Positions 1 through 11,221 of a stretch of 64,000 nt of DNA are shown here, piece by piece. The notes beneath the pieces were generated by a model that worked only from the letters and a program-made list of their open reading frames with translations, was not told the origin of the DNA and did no database searches. Made by a program: the position numbers and the translations under genes. Each line of letters opens with the position of its first letter. Positions within the stretch are counted from its first letter, which is position 1. The stretch is from NCBI GenBank assembly GCA_005765155.1, contig VCCP01000001.1, positions 4,526,001-4,590,000 on the forward strand. The letters are read 5' to 3'. The DNA comes from Zelopaecilomyces penicillatus. Lineage: Eukaryota; Ascomycota; Sordariomycetes; Hypocreales; Pseudodiploosporaceae.

Positions 1-1
1 A

Positions 2-646
2 CATATTCAAGCAGGGCAGCCCAAGGAGGCCATGGCACTTTACCATTCTCTTGTCACAGGCCGAGGGGTTGCGCCTGATCCTTACACTTTCAGCGCACTT
101 TGGAAGACGCTGGCTGTAAACCGGCTACACGTTGTTCCCTCTAATGCTATGGACGGGGAGATTGTGGCCACACGGGCTCTCTTCAAAGAGACAGTCAAAT
201 TCAAGAGCATCTTTTCGCCAGACGGCATGGATGGGCAACTAGCGAGGAAGATTCTACACACATTCCGCAGGCTAAAAGACAACGCGGGCTTCCTCGTCGC
301 CCTGACCGCGCTCAAGGACCTATTCGGGTTTTTACCCCCAGAGACACTCGCCATGGAGATGGTCCTCGGGACCACCAAGCTCTCCTGGGACACACCGCCG
401 CAGCGCAGACGCCTTATGATTGCCAAACGGGAGATGGACCGTGAACTCCTGGCCTGGGCCGAGGGCGACGCCGACAAGCTGGAAGGCGAGAATCGAGGAG
501 CCGCCTTGTACGAGTATTTGCAGAAGAAGTATTGGCCCCAACTGGGCGCTGAGGCTGACAAGAGGAAAGCTCTTGTCGGTGTGGCCAAGGAGATGGGCGT
601 GTATGAGCTGTTGGCGCCTAAGCGGAAGGCTGACAGCACGAAATGA
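2..646 (+). CDS. PPR-repeat protein, C-terminal part (5' end outside window)
   Basis: The frame is already open at base 2, ten codons before the first visible ATG at 32, and reads QPKEAMALYHSLV followed by GVAPDPYTFSALWKTL. That is the second helix of one pentatricopeptide repeat followed by the start of the next, so the ATG at 32 is probably internal and the true start lies outside the window. The rest is helical without clear repeats and ends in a basic tail (LLAPKRKADSTK) and a TGA. PPR proteins of fungi usually bind organellar RNA in mitochondria; targeting cannot be judged because the N-terminus is missing. Which RNA it acts on is unknown. No intron is needed in the visible part. Confidence 0.7.
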   Translation, partial: HIQAGQPKEAMALYHSLVTGRGVAPDPYTFSALWKTLAVNRLHVVPSNAMDGEIVATRALFKETVKFKSIFSPDGMDGQLARKILHTFRRLKDNAGFLVALTALKDLFGFLPPETLAMEMVLGTTKLSWDTPPQRRRLMIAKREMDRELLAWAEGDADKLEGENRGAALYEYLQKKYWPQLGAEADKRKALVGVAKEMGVYELLAPKRKADSTK

Positions 647-1445
647 CAAGAAAGAAATATAAGGATGGATGAATGAACGAAAATAAGGGGTTGGGGGTTC
701 TGTATACTACCATGTAACATATCTACCACGGGGCGAGCATAATACCTGGCACAATAAAGGGAACATGATTATCATCATTTGCGGTAGGACTGGGAATCTA
801 GACAACTCCTATATGTACGATATCTTAAACAATTCTTGCTCCTGGTTTCAGACTTGATGCCGTAAATGAAGATACAATGGTAGAACAAGATACCTTTTTT
901 TGATTATGAACTCTTTTTTCAAATGCCAAGAATGAGATGGATGTCTGGAACAATATGCTGGGCTAAGGTTCCCACTTTCTCTATTACTACTAGTATATAA
1001 AGAATAATCGGCTACATACCCGCCTCAATAAAGATGGGAGACAGTGTGCATAACCTGTTTAACCTTCCCACTCACTCCATATCTTTCCGAAAAACTCCAT
1101 CGCTATGCAAATTCTGCAAACAGGAAACGACCTGAGAGCCAAAAATTGTGTGTCTATATCCCCCAATCCATCTTAATTCGCCAAATCATATAATTGTTCC
1201 TGTCATTGCCCTCTCATTGCTCTTGGAATTGTCTCCTCACCAATGACTTGAAGGCGCGTCGTCGTCGTCAGCAGCGGCGGCAGCATGCTCTGTCTGGTTG
1301 ATCAGCACCAGATGCAATATCATGACATTGGCATACGCCCTCTAGCATGATGATTCCTGGATTTCTGCATTAGACCCAAGTGGTTGTTGATATTTCATGT
1401 CGCGAGACCTTGAGAGAAGCTGGTTCTTCGTAATACGAGAATTTC
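647..1445. other. Intergenic, convergent 3' flanks
   Basis: This stretch separates the stop of the PPR gene (plus strand) from the stop of the TAF3-like gene (minus strand). It should hold both 3' untranslated regions. I see no coding exon in it. The sequence is AT-rich with short T runs. Confidence 0.6.
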
Positions 1446-2245
1446 TTATGATAGGTCCATAGCTTCTTCGCCGTCTTCATCTAGCCGATCCCCCACTGAG
1501 CTTAGGCCAGAGCTAGGTGGACGTGAGTCGGGGTCTTCTTCATCAGCCGCCTTGACGCCATTCTCCCTTGGTCCTGGAGGGGGGCTCCTCTGTGATACCC
1601 ATTCACTTATGCTGGTAATCGTCCCTCCCTCAACTAAGATGTCGCCGGTATAATCGTTGTTTCTGCCTAAACTTGTGCCATGATACTTGGCATCGTCGCC
1701 AGTTTTACTATGTTTCTTCTTCAGGGCTAAGTGGAGGATGGGAAAAATAAGTTAGCTTCTCTGCTTCTTGGCGCGTCGCATGAGGTCTTCTTAGCTAGGA
1801 AAGCAGAAGCTCTGCCTGGCGGTACAATGTGGATGGGGTCTTTCATACCGTTTAGATAGTCTGTAGCATCGGCTTCTCCATCTCCGCTCCCTATCTCCAT
1901 GAGCTCCTTCATGCGCTGCCCGGAAAACCATTCCAAGAACTCATCGACGCCCCTCGTGTCCTCCTCCCCTATCCAGTCCTGCTCGGTTGCTAGTCTTTCG
2001 GGAGCCAAAGCCCCGGCCTCCTGTAGAGCAAGCCTTATGTCTACAACAGAGTAGTCCGCAGCGTCACCGTGATTGTTGATTGCATTGCTGGCTGTTTTCT
2101 CGCATAAAACCTGCAAATATTTCGCCGCCAGGTCGGTGAGCGAGTCGAGCACGACAGGTCGGGTCGAGTAGTATCCCGTTGCTCGGAGGATTTGGAGAAT
2201 TGAGGGCCGTAGGTAGGCATGAAAGATGGAATTTTGCGAGGTCAT
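1446..2245 (-). CDS. TAF3-like TFIID subunit with histone-fold (BTP) domain
   Basis: Two exons, 2245-1849 and 1726-1446, with a 122-nt intron (GTATGA donor, GCTAAC branch site, CTTAG acceptor), give 225 residues. Residues about 8-80 (HAYLRPSILQILRATGYYST to the DIRLALQEAGAL motif) form the bromodomain-associated histone fold used by TAF3 and related TFIID/SAGA subunits to pair with TAF10. Across the splice the frame reads DYLNALKKKHSKTG, then KYHGTSLGR, a conserved-looking block. The tail is acidic and Pro/Ser-rich and ends EEAMDLS. No PHD finger is present, which fits the short fungal TAF3. The role in RNA polymerase II preinitiation is from the family; the domain and exon joining are seen here. 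A related SAGA or TAF8-type histone-fold subunit is the main alternative. Confidence 0.72.
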
Positions 2246-2624
2246 CGTGACGCGTTTAAGGAGAGTTGGCGCTCAAAGAAGCTACTTTCTGTATGGTGTG
2301 ATGCTTCGTACCGATGCTGTCGCAAGTAGGGACGTCATCGGCTGGGTTATGGATGTGTCGCACAGCGCATGTTCGTTCTCAGCAAACGTGTTGCATTGTC
2401 GCTTGTCGTCGAGCTATGCGCACAGAGGAAAGTGTTTCTGAGGAATTCCGAAAGCTGGTTATAGAATGCTGGCCGAAATAGGTGGGAACTTTTTGGCCGC
2501 TGGGGAAGCTTGACCTTTGGCACACTGGGCGCTATTCGCACAGTACGGTCTGTGCTCGCACGTGCTTTGTAGACATGCCCTCCTCCGCAAGCTACACTGT
2601 GCAACCCTCGCATCTACACATAAC

Positions 2625-2687
<63 letters not shown>

Positions 2688-2911
2688 GCTTCTTATCCGG
2701 CGATTTATGGGAGATGCTCCAACGACACAAAAAGTCACATAAGACTGAACAGAAAAAATACACACGGAGAAGATGTTTGATAGTCTCATGTTTGGAGACC
2801 CAACACGGAGAGTTGCTATGCTATCAAGGTTCCCTCTCATCCGCCCCTCCTCCACGGAGCCAAGAATTCGTAATTCTTTATAAATGATTACGGGTTTCAA
2901 AGTCAACACGC
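2246..2911. other. Intergenic: TAF3-like promoter and 3' flank of secreted-protein gene
   Basis: Upstream region of the TAF3-like gene and downstream region of the small secreted protein gene. It carries a long tetranucleotide repeat, listed separately. An ACGCGT hexamer lies at 2250-2255, five bases before the TAF3-like ATG, but the same hexamer also occurs inside coding sequence in this window, so it may be chance. No exon seen. Confidence 0.55.
2625..2688. repeat. (ACAG)16 microsatellite
   Basis: Sixteen uninterrupted copies of the tetranucleotide ACAG. It is intergenic. Short open frames that cross it, reading Thr-Asp-Arg-Gln repeats, are products of the repeat and not genes. Such a tract is expected to vary in copy number between strains. 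Confidence 0.95.
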
Positions 2912-3448
2912 TTACCAAGCGCACTGAAGAACGCGAGCGTTTGAAACCCAGAAACCCGAAGGGTTGAGAGTGCCAACATTGTTTGAACCAGGGCTATTGA
3001 TAGGGGCAGACTCCGTCCCACTGCAACCAGGGCCTGTGTAGAACTTGCAAGTCATTCCTAGCATAAGGATCACAGGTTATTAGACACCGCAAATTTGCGA
3101 GAAAATTCAATTTCATAGGGAGCAGAGATCCTAAACGTACCACCTGGGACATTTATCGACCCCAATGGGAACATGGTGAATGGAATGCACTGATATGCGG
3201 ACGCAAAGTAAATATCCTTGAATCCACCAGCAGTCGATTTATTCGTGTTTTTGAAAACCCTGGCTGAACGGGGCTCACGGCGAGACAGCTATGGCTAGAT
3301 TCAGCTCCAAACTCTCTTCTTCTTCTCTCTTTAAAACGGGGCATCAGGATTTGTATCTTACCTCGGCGTTGGCGTCAGTAGCAACTGGGCTGGCGCTGCC
3401 GAGTGTGGCGAGCGCGCAGAGAGAGATGAGTCCGAAAGAAGTCTTCAT
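2912..3448 (-). CDS. Small secreted cysteine-containing protein (102 aa)
   Basis: Three exons, 3448-3362, 3216-3141 and 3057-2912, join in phase to 102 codons plus stop. Exon 1 is almost exactly a signal peptide: MKTSFGLISLCALATLGSAS with a likely cleavage near SAS-PVA. The mature part is about 80 residues and has four Cys, in the contexts YQC, MTCKF, GCSG and LQCAW, consistent with two disulfides. A short CKFYTGPGCSG segment recalls the compact beta-fold of many fungal secreted proteins, but I do not recognise a named family. Donors are GTAAGA and GTACGT. A TATA-like element lies near 3552-3559, about 105 nt upstream of the ATG. The function is unknown: a candidate effector or cell-surface protein on size and secretion alone. 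Confidence 0.75.
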
Positions 3449-5071
3449 GGTCCAGGATATTTGGTAAGAGTGCGATGTTTGTATGGGATGAGAAATGAAT
3501 TGTTGGATAATGAGAATGGAAGGCTGCAAAGGAAAAGGCAACAGGCAGTGTACTTATAGTCGGAGGATATACCCACCTATGCAAACAACACTCCTATTCT
3601 CGATATGCGTAGTTTTGTCTCTCGGCAAGTAACTATTCAGGTGGTAACAGTTGAAGCAATGGCATATTACGCATTACCCATCTTGTCAATGTCTTTTTGT
3701 CGCTTTGGTTCCGGTCAACTCGAGGGCAAACTTGTACAGGATCTGATTCAGTGACGACTTCCAATTGCCTAAAGTAGTAATCTTTAACAAGCCTCGTACC
3801 AAGTTAACCTTCTAGTGCTGTACTCCCGCCCACCCTTTCGCATCTACTGTGGAAGGTTTCTGAAGTAACTAAAATAACTATACCGATTTCCCCGGTAATT
3901 CTAGCTCTCATGACTCGGACACCGCTTTGCCAGAGAGGTCTGATGTTGTGTATTGGTAACTTGGCTTAACATGATTTGTTCGGCCCGTCCCACACGTACA
4001 CCGTTCGTCTTTACCTTTTAAATCTATACCAGAAGCGCCCATCTATCAGGGACTACTCAATGTGCAGAAGCATGTAGCTAGAGCTGCAGCCCACTGGGTG
4101 GCTGGATGTAAGACCCAGCCCATAAACACTAACGCCGGTATCATCCCAACTTCCGAAGGTCTAGATGTCTGCATTGGTTTCACTATTCATCTGCTAGTAC
4201 ACACACTTCATTGCCAAGGACCATCCCAATTGCCAAAATGCAAGAATTCAATAGTTCGAAAGGCGCATGTGACGATGGCCTTGATCTTTCAATGGGAGTC
4301 TGTGAAATTCAGTAGCAACTAACCTGAGCTTTATGTCGCCTTTGTCAACTTCTGATTGCCATAACAGGTATCTCTTTACAGTAGAAGACTACTCGCGAAA
4401 GTTTGTACGTCTAGGCTCAGGCAATTGTCAACTACTGGAGATTAATCACGGAAACTTTGATCAGCCTTCCCAGACCCCCCATCAATAGTATTATATGGAC
4501 AGGATAAAGGCTGGCTCGGGCCGGTCCCGGGCATCTCGAAACCCATCTGGGCTTTACACCGGTAGACTTGGCAATTACTGCTCGCTTACTTGTCAGTCGC
4601 ACCCATTTACCAGTTCATTGTCAGGTACTGAGAATTGTTGAGTCACACACCCTGTAGCCAGCCATCTCTATCTAGCACCGACACCATGCAATTATTGACT
4701 TGGTAGTTTGGGAACCGCGAGTGGGATGGGTCGGGTGTTTCTCATGCTGTTGGTGCCCTGCACAAGAATCGAAGGTGGAAGAAAACGCCCGATATTCTAC
4801 CCGCCCGCAGGGTGACGGGCGGGATGCACCAACCTCGTCTTATGGCGCATTTTGTGGATTGACTTTAGTCATATGCCAGGGATGTAGCCGAGGACATATT
4901 TACTTGTGTTCCGTTTCTCATAACGTAAACATACTACATTCATTCGATCAGGGGCGGTGCGTTGTGATGCTACAAGAATCTGCGTGTGGAATGTATCAAT
5001 TCGTTATTCAAGCATCACATGTTCCAATTTCTCTGCTGTTCCAGATTTATATGATACCATTTAGCACACAT
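3449..5071. other. Intergenic, 1.6 kb
   Basis: Promoter side of the secreted-protein gene and 3' flank of the peptidase gene. Two plus-strand open frames (4062-4322 and 4700-5080) have neither a recognisable domain nor splice partners and look fortuitous. I see no other element. Confidence 0.55.
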
Positions 5072-7523
5072 CTACTCTGAGATCCCGCTATACTTGTTAA
5101 TCCACTCCAAGACCTCTCTGTGCCAAACGAGAGAGTTTTCCGGCTTGAGCACCCACTAAACTGGCGTTAGCAACAAATAAACAGACGCATTGGTACCTGG
5201 TAAAGCTACTTACGTGATTTTCGTCGGGGAACATGACGAGCTTGCTAGGGACACCGCGGGCTTGAAGGACATTGAACATGGCGAGACCTTCTGATATAGG
5301 CAACCGGTAATCAAGCTCGTTGTGAATGACCTTTGTGCGCGCGTTAGTTTTCTCCCTAAGAAAAGACTCCCGGTATATCACACGTACAAGCATTGGCGTA
5401 GCCCACTGATCAGTATGCTTTGCTGGATCCCATTTTTCATAGCCAGCTCTGTTCTCCCAGAGACTGCCACCAAAGTCGTGTTCAGGGAAGAATAATTCTT
5501 CAGTAGTCCACTGATTCAATGTTGAGAACACACCATCATGGCAAACCAGAGCCTTGAACTTGCGTCCAAAGTCATGACCCTGAATCCAGTCTGCGATTGG
5601 TAAGCAAAAATATGTAAAGTGTAGCATGTGAACCAGCAGAGATGGTTGACTTACTGATCATATATCCACCATAAGACGCTCCAAGTGCGACCGCTCTGGT
5701 GGTATCAATAAAACTCATCTCCTTTTCAATATACTCGAAACATTTAACAAGATCTTCATAAGGCGCACCACCCCAATTTTCGGCAATAGCGTCGGTATGT
5801 GCTTGGCCGTAGCCTGTGCTTCCAGCTGGGTTTGGGCTTACGGTTACATAGCCTTGCTCAGAAAATATGGCAGGATTCCATCTTGTACTCCAATCGTCTT
5901 GCCAGGCAGATTGTGGGCCGCCGTGGATGAGGAATGCAAGCGGATATTTCTTGGAAGGGTCAAAGTTGGACGGTTTGGTTACAAGCGCGTGAACATCGTA
6001 TCCAGCCGAACCAGGGTACCAAAAGTCTGAACAGACTGATTTAGACAGACCGAATGACCTCCCCTGTTTTGAGCTGGAAGAGATAATTGTGACCGATTTG
6101 GTCTCTGGATCCAGGACTGAAAACGCCGAGCTTTCAACCCTGGACCGAGAGGTGACAAGTATGGAAGGGCTGTTCCCGAGAAGCCTTGCTTCAACAACTG
6201 AGCCATCTTCATGGATAGGGATAGGTAGCGACTTTGCTTTCAAAGGAGACGCTGGAAGCTTCCACAATACAGTTCTTCCATGTTTCTCAGCTGCAACATA
6301 TAATTCTTTATTGTCGGAGCTCCACAAGATCCAATCAGGTTTGAGATCCCAGCCTCCTTCATCGTCGCTGGTCTGATAGAATTCCTGGACGTTGCTCAGA
6401 TCTTCAACATCGGGTATCAACAAGAGTCTCGTCTTATCAGCCTCGTACTGCCGAGATTTCATTCGGGCAAAGGCGATCTGCTTCCCATCCCCTGAGAATG
6501 TTGGGGCAATAGAGTAGCCGAGCAACGTCCCCGTCTTGACAACCACAGGCGTAGTCGGCTTATCAAGAAACGACTTGATTGGAACATAGTAAAGATCCGT
6601 TTTTGTGTATCTTGCCGGGTTCAGGTCGGGATCTTTGGCAACAAAACAAATACCAGAAGTGGAAATGTCAAAGTCTCCAGTGCCTCCAAAAGGTGGTACT
6701 GGAGAGCTCAGGCGTGTTCCGGAAAGGAGATTGGTAAGCGTTGAGTTTTCGAGAACCCATTTACCATCCTTGTTGTCCAGCTGACCATACCACAGAGAGT
6801 TTTGATTCTCAGTCAACCAAGCATCCCAATGCCTGACAAAGAGTGAGGTGTAGATCTTGGCAGTAGAATGTGGTTTGGTCTCGCCTCCTGGGGTATACAT
6901 TTCCCCCTTGGGAGTTGTCAGGGCTGCACAGCAGATTGCCACCTTGCCCGATGACAGAGCTTTCACCTTGGGACTTGAGATGCTGCCAGAAAAGCGATGG
7001 ACAGTGTACGGCCTGGCTCAATCATCAATATGTTAGCTTCGAGAAGTCCTCCAGCTTCTAAGCAAGCATCGCATGACTGGAACTCACGCGGACTTGTCCA
7101 GCGCATGCTGCGCCACAAGAGAAGATGAGCCATTGTCACCACCCTTGATGAACGCAATCTCTTTTTCACTGATCCAGATCGGGTCGCTCGCTGCTGAGTC
7201 TTCAGAGATGAGATGTGACGTCCCCTCCTTGATGTTCAAGACCCGAACCTGAGAGGTTTTGGTGTGAGTCTCGAATGAGTATGATGAGACCTATCCCCAG
7301 TCAGCACATTGGCTAAAGATTGAAAAGCAGCAATGAGGAGAGGCCCAGAAGCCTACTAGATAGACAGGCAGGTAGCTATTTTGGTAAATGGTGAGGCAAA
7401 CAACGGTGTCCCACGTACGGTATAGAGAATCAGCTCTCCAGTGCAGTTGGGCACACCGGCAGAGCGCCGCGGCGCTGCAAGCAGCACCTCGGGGGTGAAT
7501 TTGTCGGCTTGAATGGTCATCAT
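5072..7523 (-). CDS. S9C-family dipeptidyl peptidase, non-secreted (689 aa)
   Basis: Six exons: 7523-7419, 7290-7088, 7012-5655, 5590-5388, 5330-5214 and 5155-5072. They join in phase to 689 residues. The N-terminal half is a beta-propeller (residues about 10-420). The C-terminal half is an alpha/beta hydrolase with LIHGGPQSAWQDDW as oxyanion region, nucleophile Ser549 in GASYGGYM, Asp630 in NELDYRLP and His662 in PDENH. The last three are the prolyl-oligopeptidase triad in the order and spacing of dipeptidyl peptidase V. The start MMTIQADKF has no signal peptide, unlike secreted DPP V, so a cytosolic enzyme trimming short peptides is inferred. Introns are 57-128 nt; the last exon (28 codons) starts at the residue right after the catalytic His. 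The ATG is doubled (ATGATG); the second would remove one residue. Confidence 0.9.
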
Positions 7524-7618
7524 GAGGAGCAATCGATATCTTCAGCGGTTGGGGAGAGGATGGCAGGTCCAAAATCGGGACGAGAATCCAGAGCCGGTGG
7601 GTTTATGCTCATGGCCAT
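7520..7618 (-). promoter_or_regulatory. Upstream ORF overlapping the peptidase start codon
   Basis: An ATG at 7618 (with a second in-frame ATG two codons on) opens a 32-codon frame in the leader of the peptidase gene. Its TGA stop (7522-7520) lies inside the ATGATG start of the main frame. If the transcript begins upstream of 7618, ribosomes would terminate exactly on the main start, an arrangement that allows reinitiation or repression. Whether the 5' end of the mRNA includes it is not visible. Confidence 0.5.
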
Positions 7619-8791
7619 CCCTTCCTCGGCTGGAACATACCTCAGACATTGGCTTGATTGGGTAGGTGTTACAGTGGTGTAGGTACTATTTCGACACGCC
7701 AGCCTACCAGCGAGAGCCTAGAGTCGCTATCCGCCTCCGCCACTGCCCTGCAACCCCGCACCCCGCAGTGCCCGCACTCTTCAACTTTTGTTAGCGCTTG
7801 ACGCCTCCTCACGCTCATGGCAGATATGCATCGGTTTCCGATTACTGCATTGATTCGCAACGTCCATACTTGGCTGAGTTTATAACTGCCGATGTATCCA
7901 AAAGTGATGTCATTTTTGCCGTTTGTCTTTTTACCAAGTAAACTACCATATGTGCTGTGTTTCATCGGCCATCAAACTCAAGTTCGAGCAAATGTCGCGA
8001 TGCTGTGAAAATGGAGAGGGGCATTCGACGAGGAGTGCACTGACTATCTTGAATCGTTGAATGCTATAAATCCATTTCACCTGTTGCACAAAAGCCTATT
8101 GTTACCAGGCTGCTAGTGGATGTGATGATGACTGTAATTATGTCAAGTGTGGAAAGTGAAAGACAATGGGAAAATGAATAACCATCACTCTCAGTGCCGC
8201 CAGCTGCCTAGACGCAGCCATCAAGGTGTGCCAAGCTCTAGCTACTACTTACCGTCTTGCTCGCCTTTCGAAGGAACGCCATTGGACCAATTCCATAGCA
8301 TTCGGACCAATTCTCGACCTTATTTCAAGGCTACAGATTGCATACACATCTCGTACCAAAATGTTGCATGGCTCTGTCTGCTCGGCGAGCTGATTTTGGA
8401 CAAACATATGGATGGAGGGCCGATAATCTTGTAAGTTGTTACAGTAATAAGAGGTCAACTATTTTAGAGGCTACAGTGCTGGGTGGTTGTTTTGCCGTTG
8501 TTATGGGGCGGATTTAGTGTTGATCCCTGAAGAGCATGTAAGCAGGTACGTACCTGCTGAAGGTCCCTCTGGGCTGGACAGGTGCAGTACATCCTGGGCA
8601 AGCTCCACGGCGACCTGCATCCTGCAGTGTGCTTGCTTCTGATCCATACACTGCTACCTTTTTACTACTGCCATCACTAACGCGAAACTGGTCTGCGTCA
8701 ACCTTTCAAAACTTCAACATCGCGCATCTTCATGACAGGCGCTGCTTCAATGCAGAGGAACCTGACCCATGCCAGATGAGGATAGGCGACT
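7619..8791. other. Divergent intergenic region
   Basis: Shared upstream region of the peptidase gene (minus strand) and the DUF1746 gene (plus strand), about 1.2 kb. Small open frames on both strands lack features of real exons. No repeat or RNA gene recognised. Confidence 0.55.
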
Positions 8792-9903
8792 ATGAACAAC
8801 GATGTCCCGTCTAGCCCCTCCTCCACTCGAATCCGTGACCCATCCCCATCACCTCTGGGCGTTGATGCAGATGACGCAGACGCCCAGGACGATGAGTCGC
8901 AGGCGCGCTCCCACCAACCCAGTGGCCGACGCCGTAAGAGGAAGAGTAGGAGTAAGAAACAACATCTTGGACTTACCCAAAAATTGGCGTTTGTCACCCA
9001 CTTGCTCAAGACGCTTGATATGATGGTGTTTGCACAATTGAGCTCCTTGTACTATATGGAGTAGGTTGGCAGACCATCATTACCCTTTAACTATCTAGAC
9101 CGCACATTTTAACACCATGAAAAATCTCTAGGTGCTCCATCTTGCGGTTCGGAATAAGAGCGTTTAGCCAGTATATGTACCTGGCTCCAAAAGGCGAATC
9201 ATTTCCGATCCACATGCCAACCAGCCGGCTTCACGTTTTGCTGGTGCTCATACCCAACTTGATATGCATGTTTCTGCACGTTTTCGCCTCGCTACCGGAG
9301 GGATCCGAATCTCATCGAGGCTATCAACATGGGGGGCTTATTATCGACTTGATTGGCCAAAAACCCCCAACTTCTCGATTATATTATTTGCTAGCAGATT
9401 TTGGCATTCTCATCGTTCAATGTTTAATGCTCACAGTACACAATGACCGGGAAAGACTCCGTGTTACCTTGAAGACATTTCGTCCCTTGGGGCCTGAAGT
9501 GGCTCAAGTGATGAATGCTGCTCCGTCGGCCGAGGATTTGGACGCCGAGGAGCGGGGTGTTTTGAGAGATGCCCCTACTGTGGTAGTAGACGAAACTGTT
9601 GACATCGAGATGCAACAGCTGGGGAGGCCGGAGGCTACTGAAGGCGAGCGAAATGATCGTTCCGGCGAATCAGAATCACAACTCCAAGACAGCCCTGGCG
9701 ATTGGGTTTCTAGGAATTATCTCTCCGACGTCATGAACTCAGGGAATGCTATCATTGGCGAATATCATGTTGTTCACACTATTCAGACAGCTACTATGGA
9801 TCTGGAGAGAACGACAGCCACTTCGCTTCAGACTATCAGTTATGGGGCAACAATGGCAGCATTGCGGGCTCGACCACGTGGAATCGTTCAGGCTAGAGCA
9901 TGA
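8792..9903 (+). CDS. DUF1746 membrane protein, Dsc4-like
   Basis: Exons 8792-9060 and 9132-9903, with a 71-nt intron (GTAGGT donor, CTCTAG acceptor), give 346 residues. The N-terminus is acidic then strongly basic (GRRRKRKSRSKK). Residues about 60-195 show the DUF1746 pattern: a helix with LDMMVFAQLSSLYYMECS interrupted by the splice site, two hydrophobic segments (about 122-144 and 174-193), and between them HGGLIIDLIGQ. The C-terminal 150 residues are hydrophilic and acidic. In S. pombe, as I recall, a DUF1746 protein is Dsc4, a subunit of the Golgi/ER Dsc E3 ligase that controls SREBP cleavage; that assignment is by family only. The gene converges on rcl1 with only 100 bp between stops. 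Confidence 0.72.
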
Positions 9904-10003
9904 TATCCTCTCAACGAGGATGAGTTAGTTTAGACAAGATACTAATAGAGACAATAATAATAATAGTGACTTTACTGTGCCTGCCAGAAACCATGCTCTA
10001 ATT

Positions 10004-11221
10004 CTACGCTATTTTCCTGCCTACATTACCAACGCCAGTACCCTTGACAGCAATAATGAGATCCCCGCTCTCGTCATCCTCGACATCTCTCAATCCCCAG
10101 CTGCTCGCACCAAAAATCTTCAGATCTCTGGCCAGACCAACCATGTCCTCCGTTCCCACAACATCCTTGCCAATCCTTAAGCGACCGACATCTTCTGAGC
10201 CCATGGCCATCAGTATCAAGACAGCGCCCGCTGAAACCGGGCTGACGCAGCCTCCCTTGGCAATTGTTTCTAACAATTGATAGGCACACCTCTTTCCAAC
10301 CTCCTCCGGTACTTCGCCTCCAGCTGGAGGAATCACCACATCTGCAGAATACAGTACTCCCACAGAGTTTGACTCTGCCACAAGACTTAGCCCGAAGCCG
10401 ATTCCTAGCCGCCTCTTGCTACCAGCCTTATCCCCTGTAGGCACTAATGGCGCTTGGTCGTATTGTGCGGCGATATGAATATCTGTAACGAGGGGGTTGA
10501 GGATCTCACGAGCCGCATGGATCATACGGGCATTGCTGGAAGCAGAGACACCTGTACAGTAGGCTACACCACGGATTCTCTTTACTCGGCCAGGGTTTCG
10601 GTTCAAATGTAGAGTTTTGGGGAGCCTGACCTGGCTTGCGAATCTCAACTCAACCACGCCACCACCTCCCCGGCCTCCAGGTCCAGCGCATGACCGTTGC
10701 AGAACCCGCAATTCAATTCTAGCGGGCGGAATGCCAAAGAGGCCGAACAGAGGGAGGACTGCGGTGCGGAAGGTATCAACAGAGACGTCGCCAGTTTCGG
10801 TGGCTGATGTAATTACGCCGGGACCCGTGAAGCGGACATTCATGTGCGCTTTTGAAAACGGCGCCAGCAAACACAGATGCATCAGAAAGTAGGTGACGCC
10901 CCTCGAGCAAGTTACCGGGACGTTGTGTTCGATCATGTCTCCATCTGCCGCGCCCAAGCCTGCAATGGCGCCGGTAATGAGTCCAGGATGAAACGTGATT
11001 GTAGTACCGGAGTACGAGATCTGCATAGTGCTGCCATTCGTAACTGCTTCGAGGAGTCGCAGGAAAGAGACTTCGTGGGGCGCGAGACCGGGGTTTGTCG
11101 GCGACGAGCTTCTGATTTTGGTGATGTGCACGGGTCGGCCGCTGAGGGTGGCAATGGTGAGCCTGCGGGCAAATGCCCGGTGCCCTGTGAATCGCAGGAA
11201 CTCGGGCGAGGAGTTGGACAT
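10004..11221 (-). CDS. rcl1: Rcl1, RNA 3'-phosphate cyclase-like ribosome biogenesis factor
   Basis: A single 405-codon exon. The start reads LRFTGHRAFARRLTIATLSG, the signature N-terminus of the RNA-cyclase fold. Further family blocks are PGLITG, NVPVTCSRGVTYFLMHLC, and KRIRGVAYCTGVSASSNARM. The frame ends DLIIAVKGTGVGNVGRKIA. Eukaryotic Rcl1 lacks cyclase activity and acts with Bms1 in the small-subunit processome, in pre-18S rRNA cleavage in the nucleolus. Length is slightly over yeast Rcl1 (367). Insertions such as the Gly-rich GPGGRGGGG near residue 185 explain some of it. True RtcA-type cyclase is the alternative, but the sequence blocks fit the Rcl1 branch. Confidence 0.9.
   Translation of the reverse strand: MSNSSPEFLRFTGHRAFARRLTIATLSGRPVHITKIRSSSPTNPGLAPHEVSFLRLLEAVTNGSTMQISYSGTTITFHPGLITGAIAGLGAADGDMIEHNVPVTCSRGVTYFLMHLCLLAPFSKAHMNVRFTGPGVITSATETGDVSVDTFRTAVLPLFGLFGIPPARIELRVLQRSCAGPGGRGGGGVVELRFASQVRLPKTLHLNRNPGRVKRIRGVAYCTGVSASSNARMIHAAREILNPLVTDIHIAAQYDQAPLVPTGDKAGSKRRLGIGFGLSLVAESNSVGVLYSADVVIPPAGGEVPEEVGKRCAYQLLETIAKGGCVSPVSAGAVLILMAMGSEDVGRLRIGKDVVGTEDMVGLARDLKIFGASSWGLRDVEDDESGDLIIAVKGTGVGNVGRKIA

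Noticed and set aside
2250..2255. ACGCGT next to the TAF3-like ATG as an MBF site
   Set aside because: It is in the leader five bases from the start codon, and the same hexamer occurs in coding sequence elsewhere (for example near 63633), so chance is more likely.
2482..2924. Frames spanning the ACAG array (Asp-Arg-Gln-Thr or Cys-Leu-Ser-Val repeats)
   Set aside because: Produced by the microsatellite itself; no flanking coding evidence.
5097..5627. 176-codon minus-strand frame as a separate gene
   Set aside because: It contains exon 4, intron 4 and exon 5 of the S9C peptidase read through; its ends are intron sequence.
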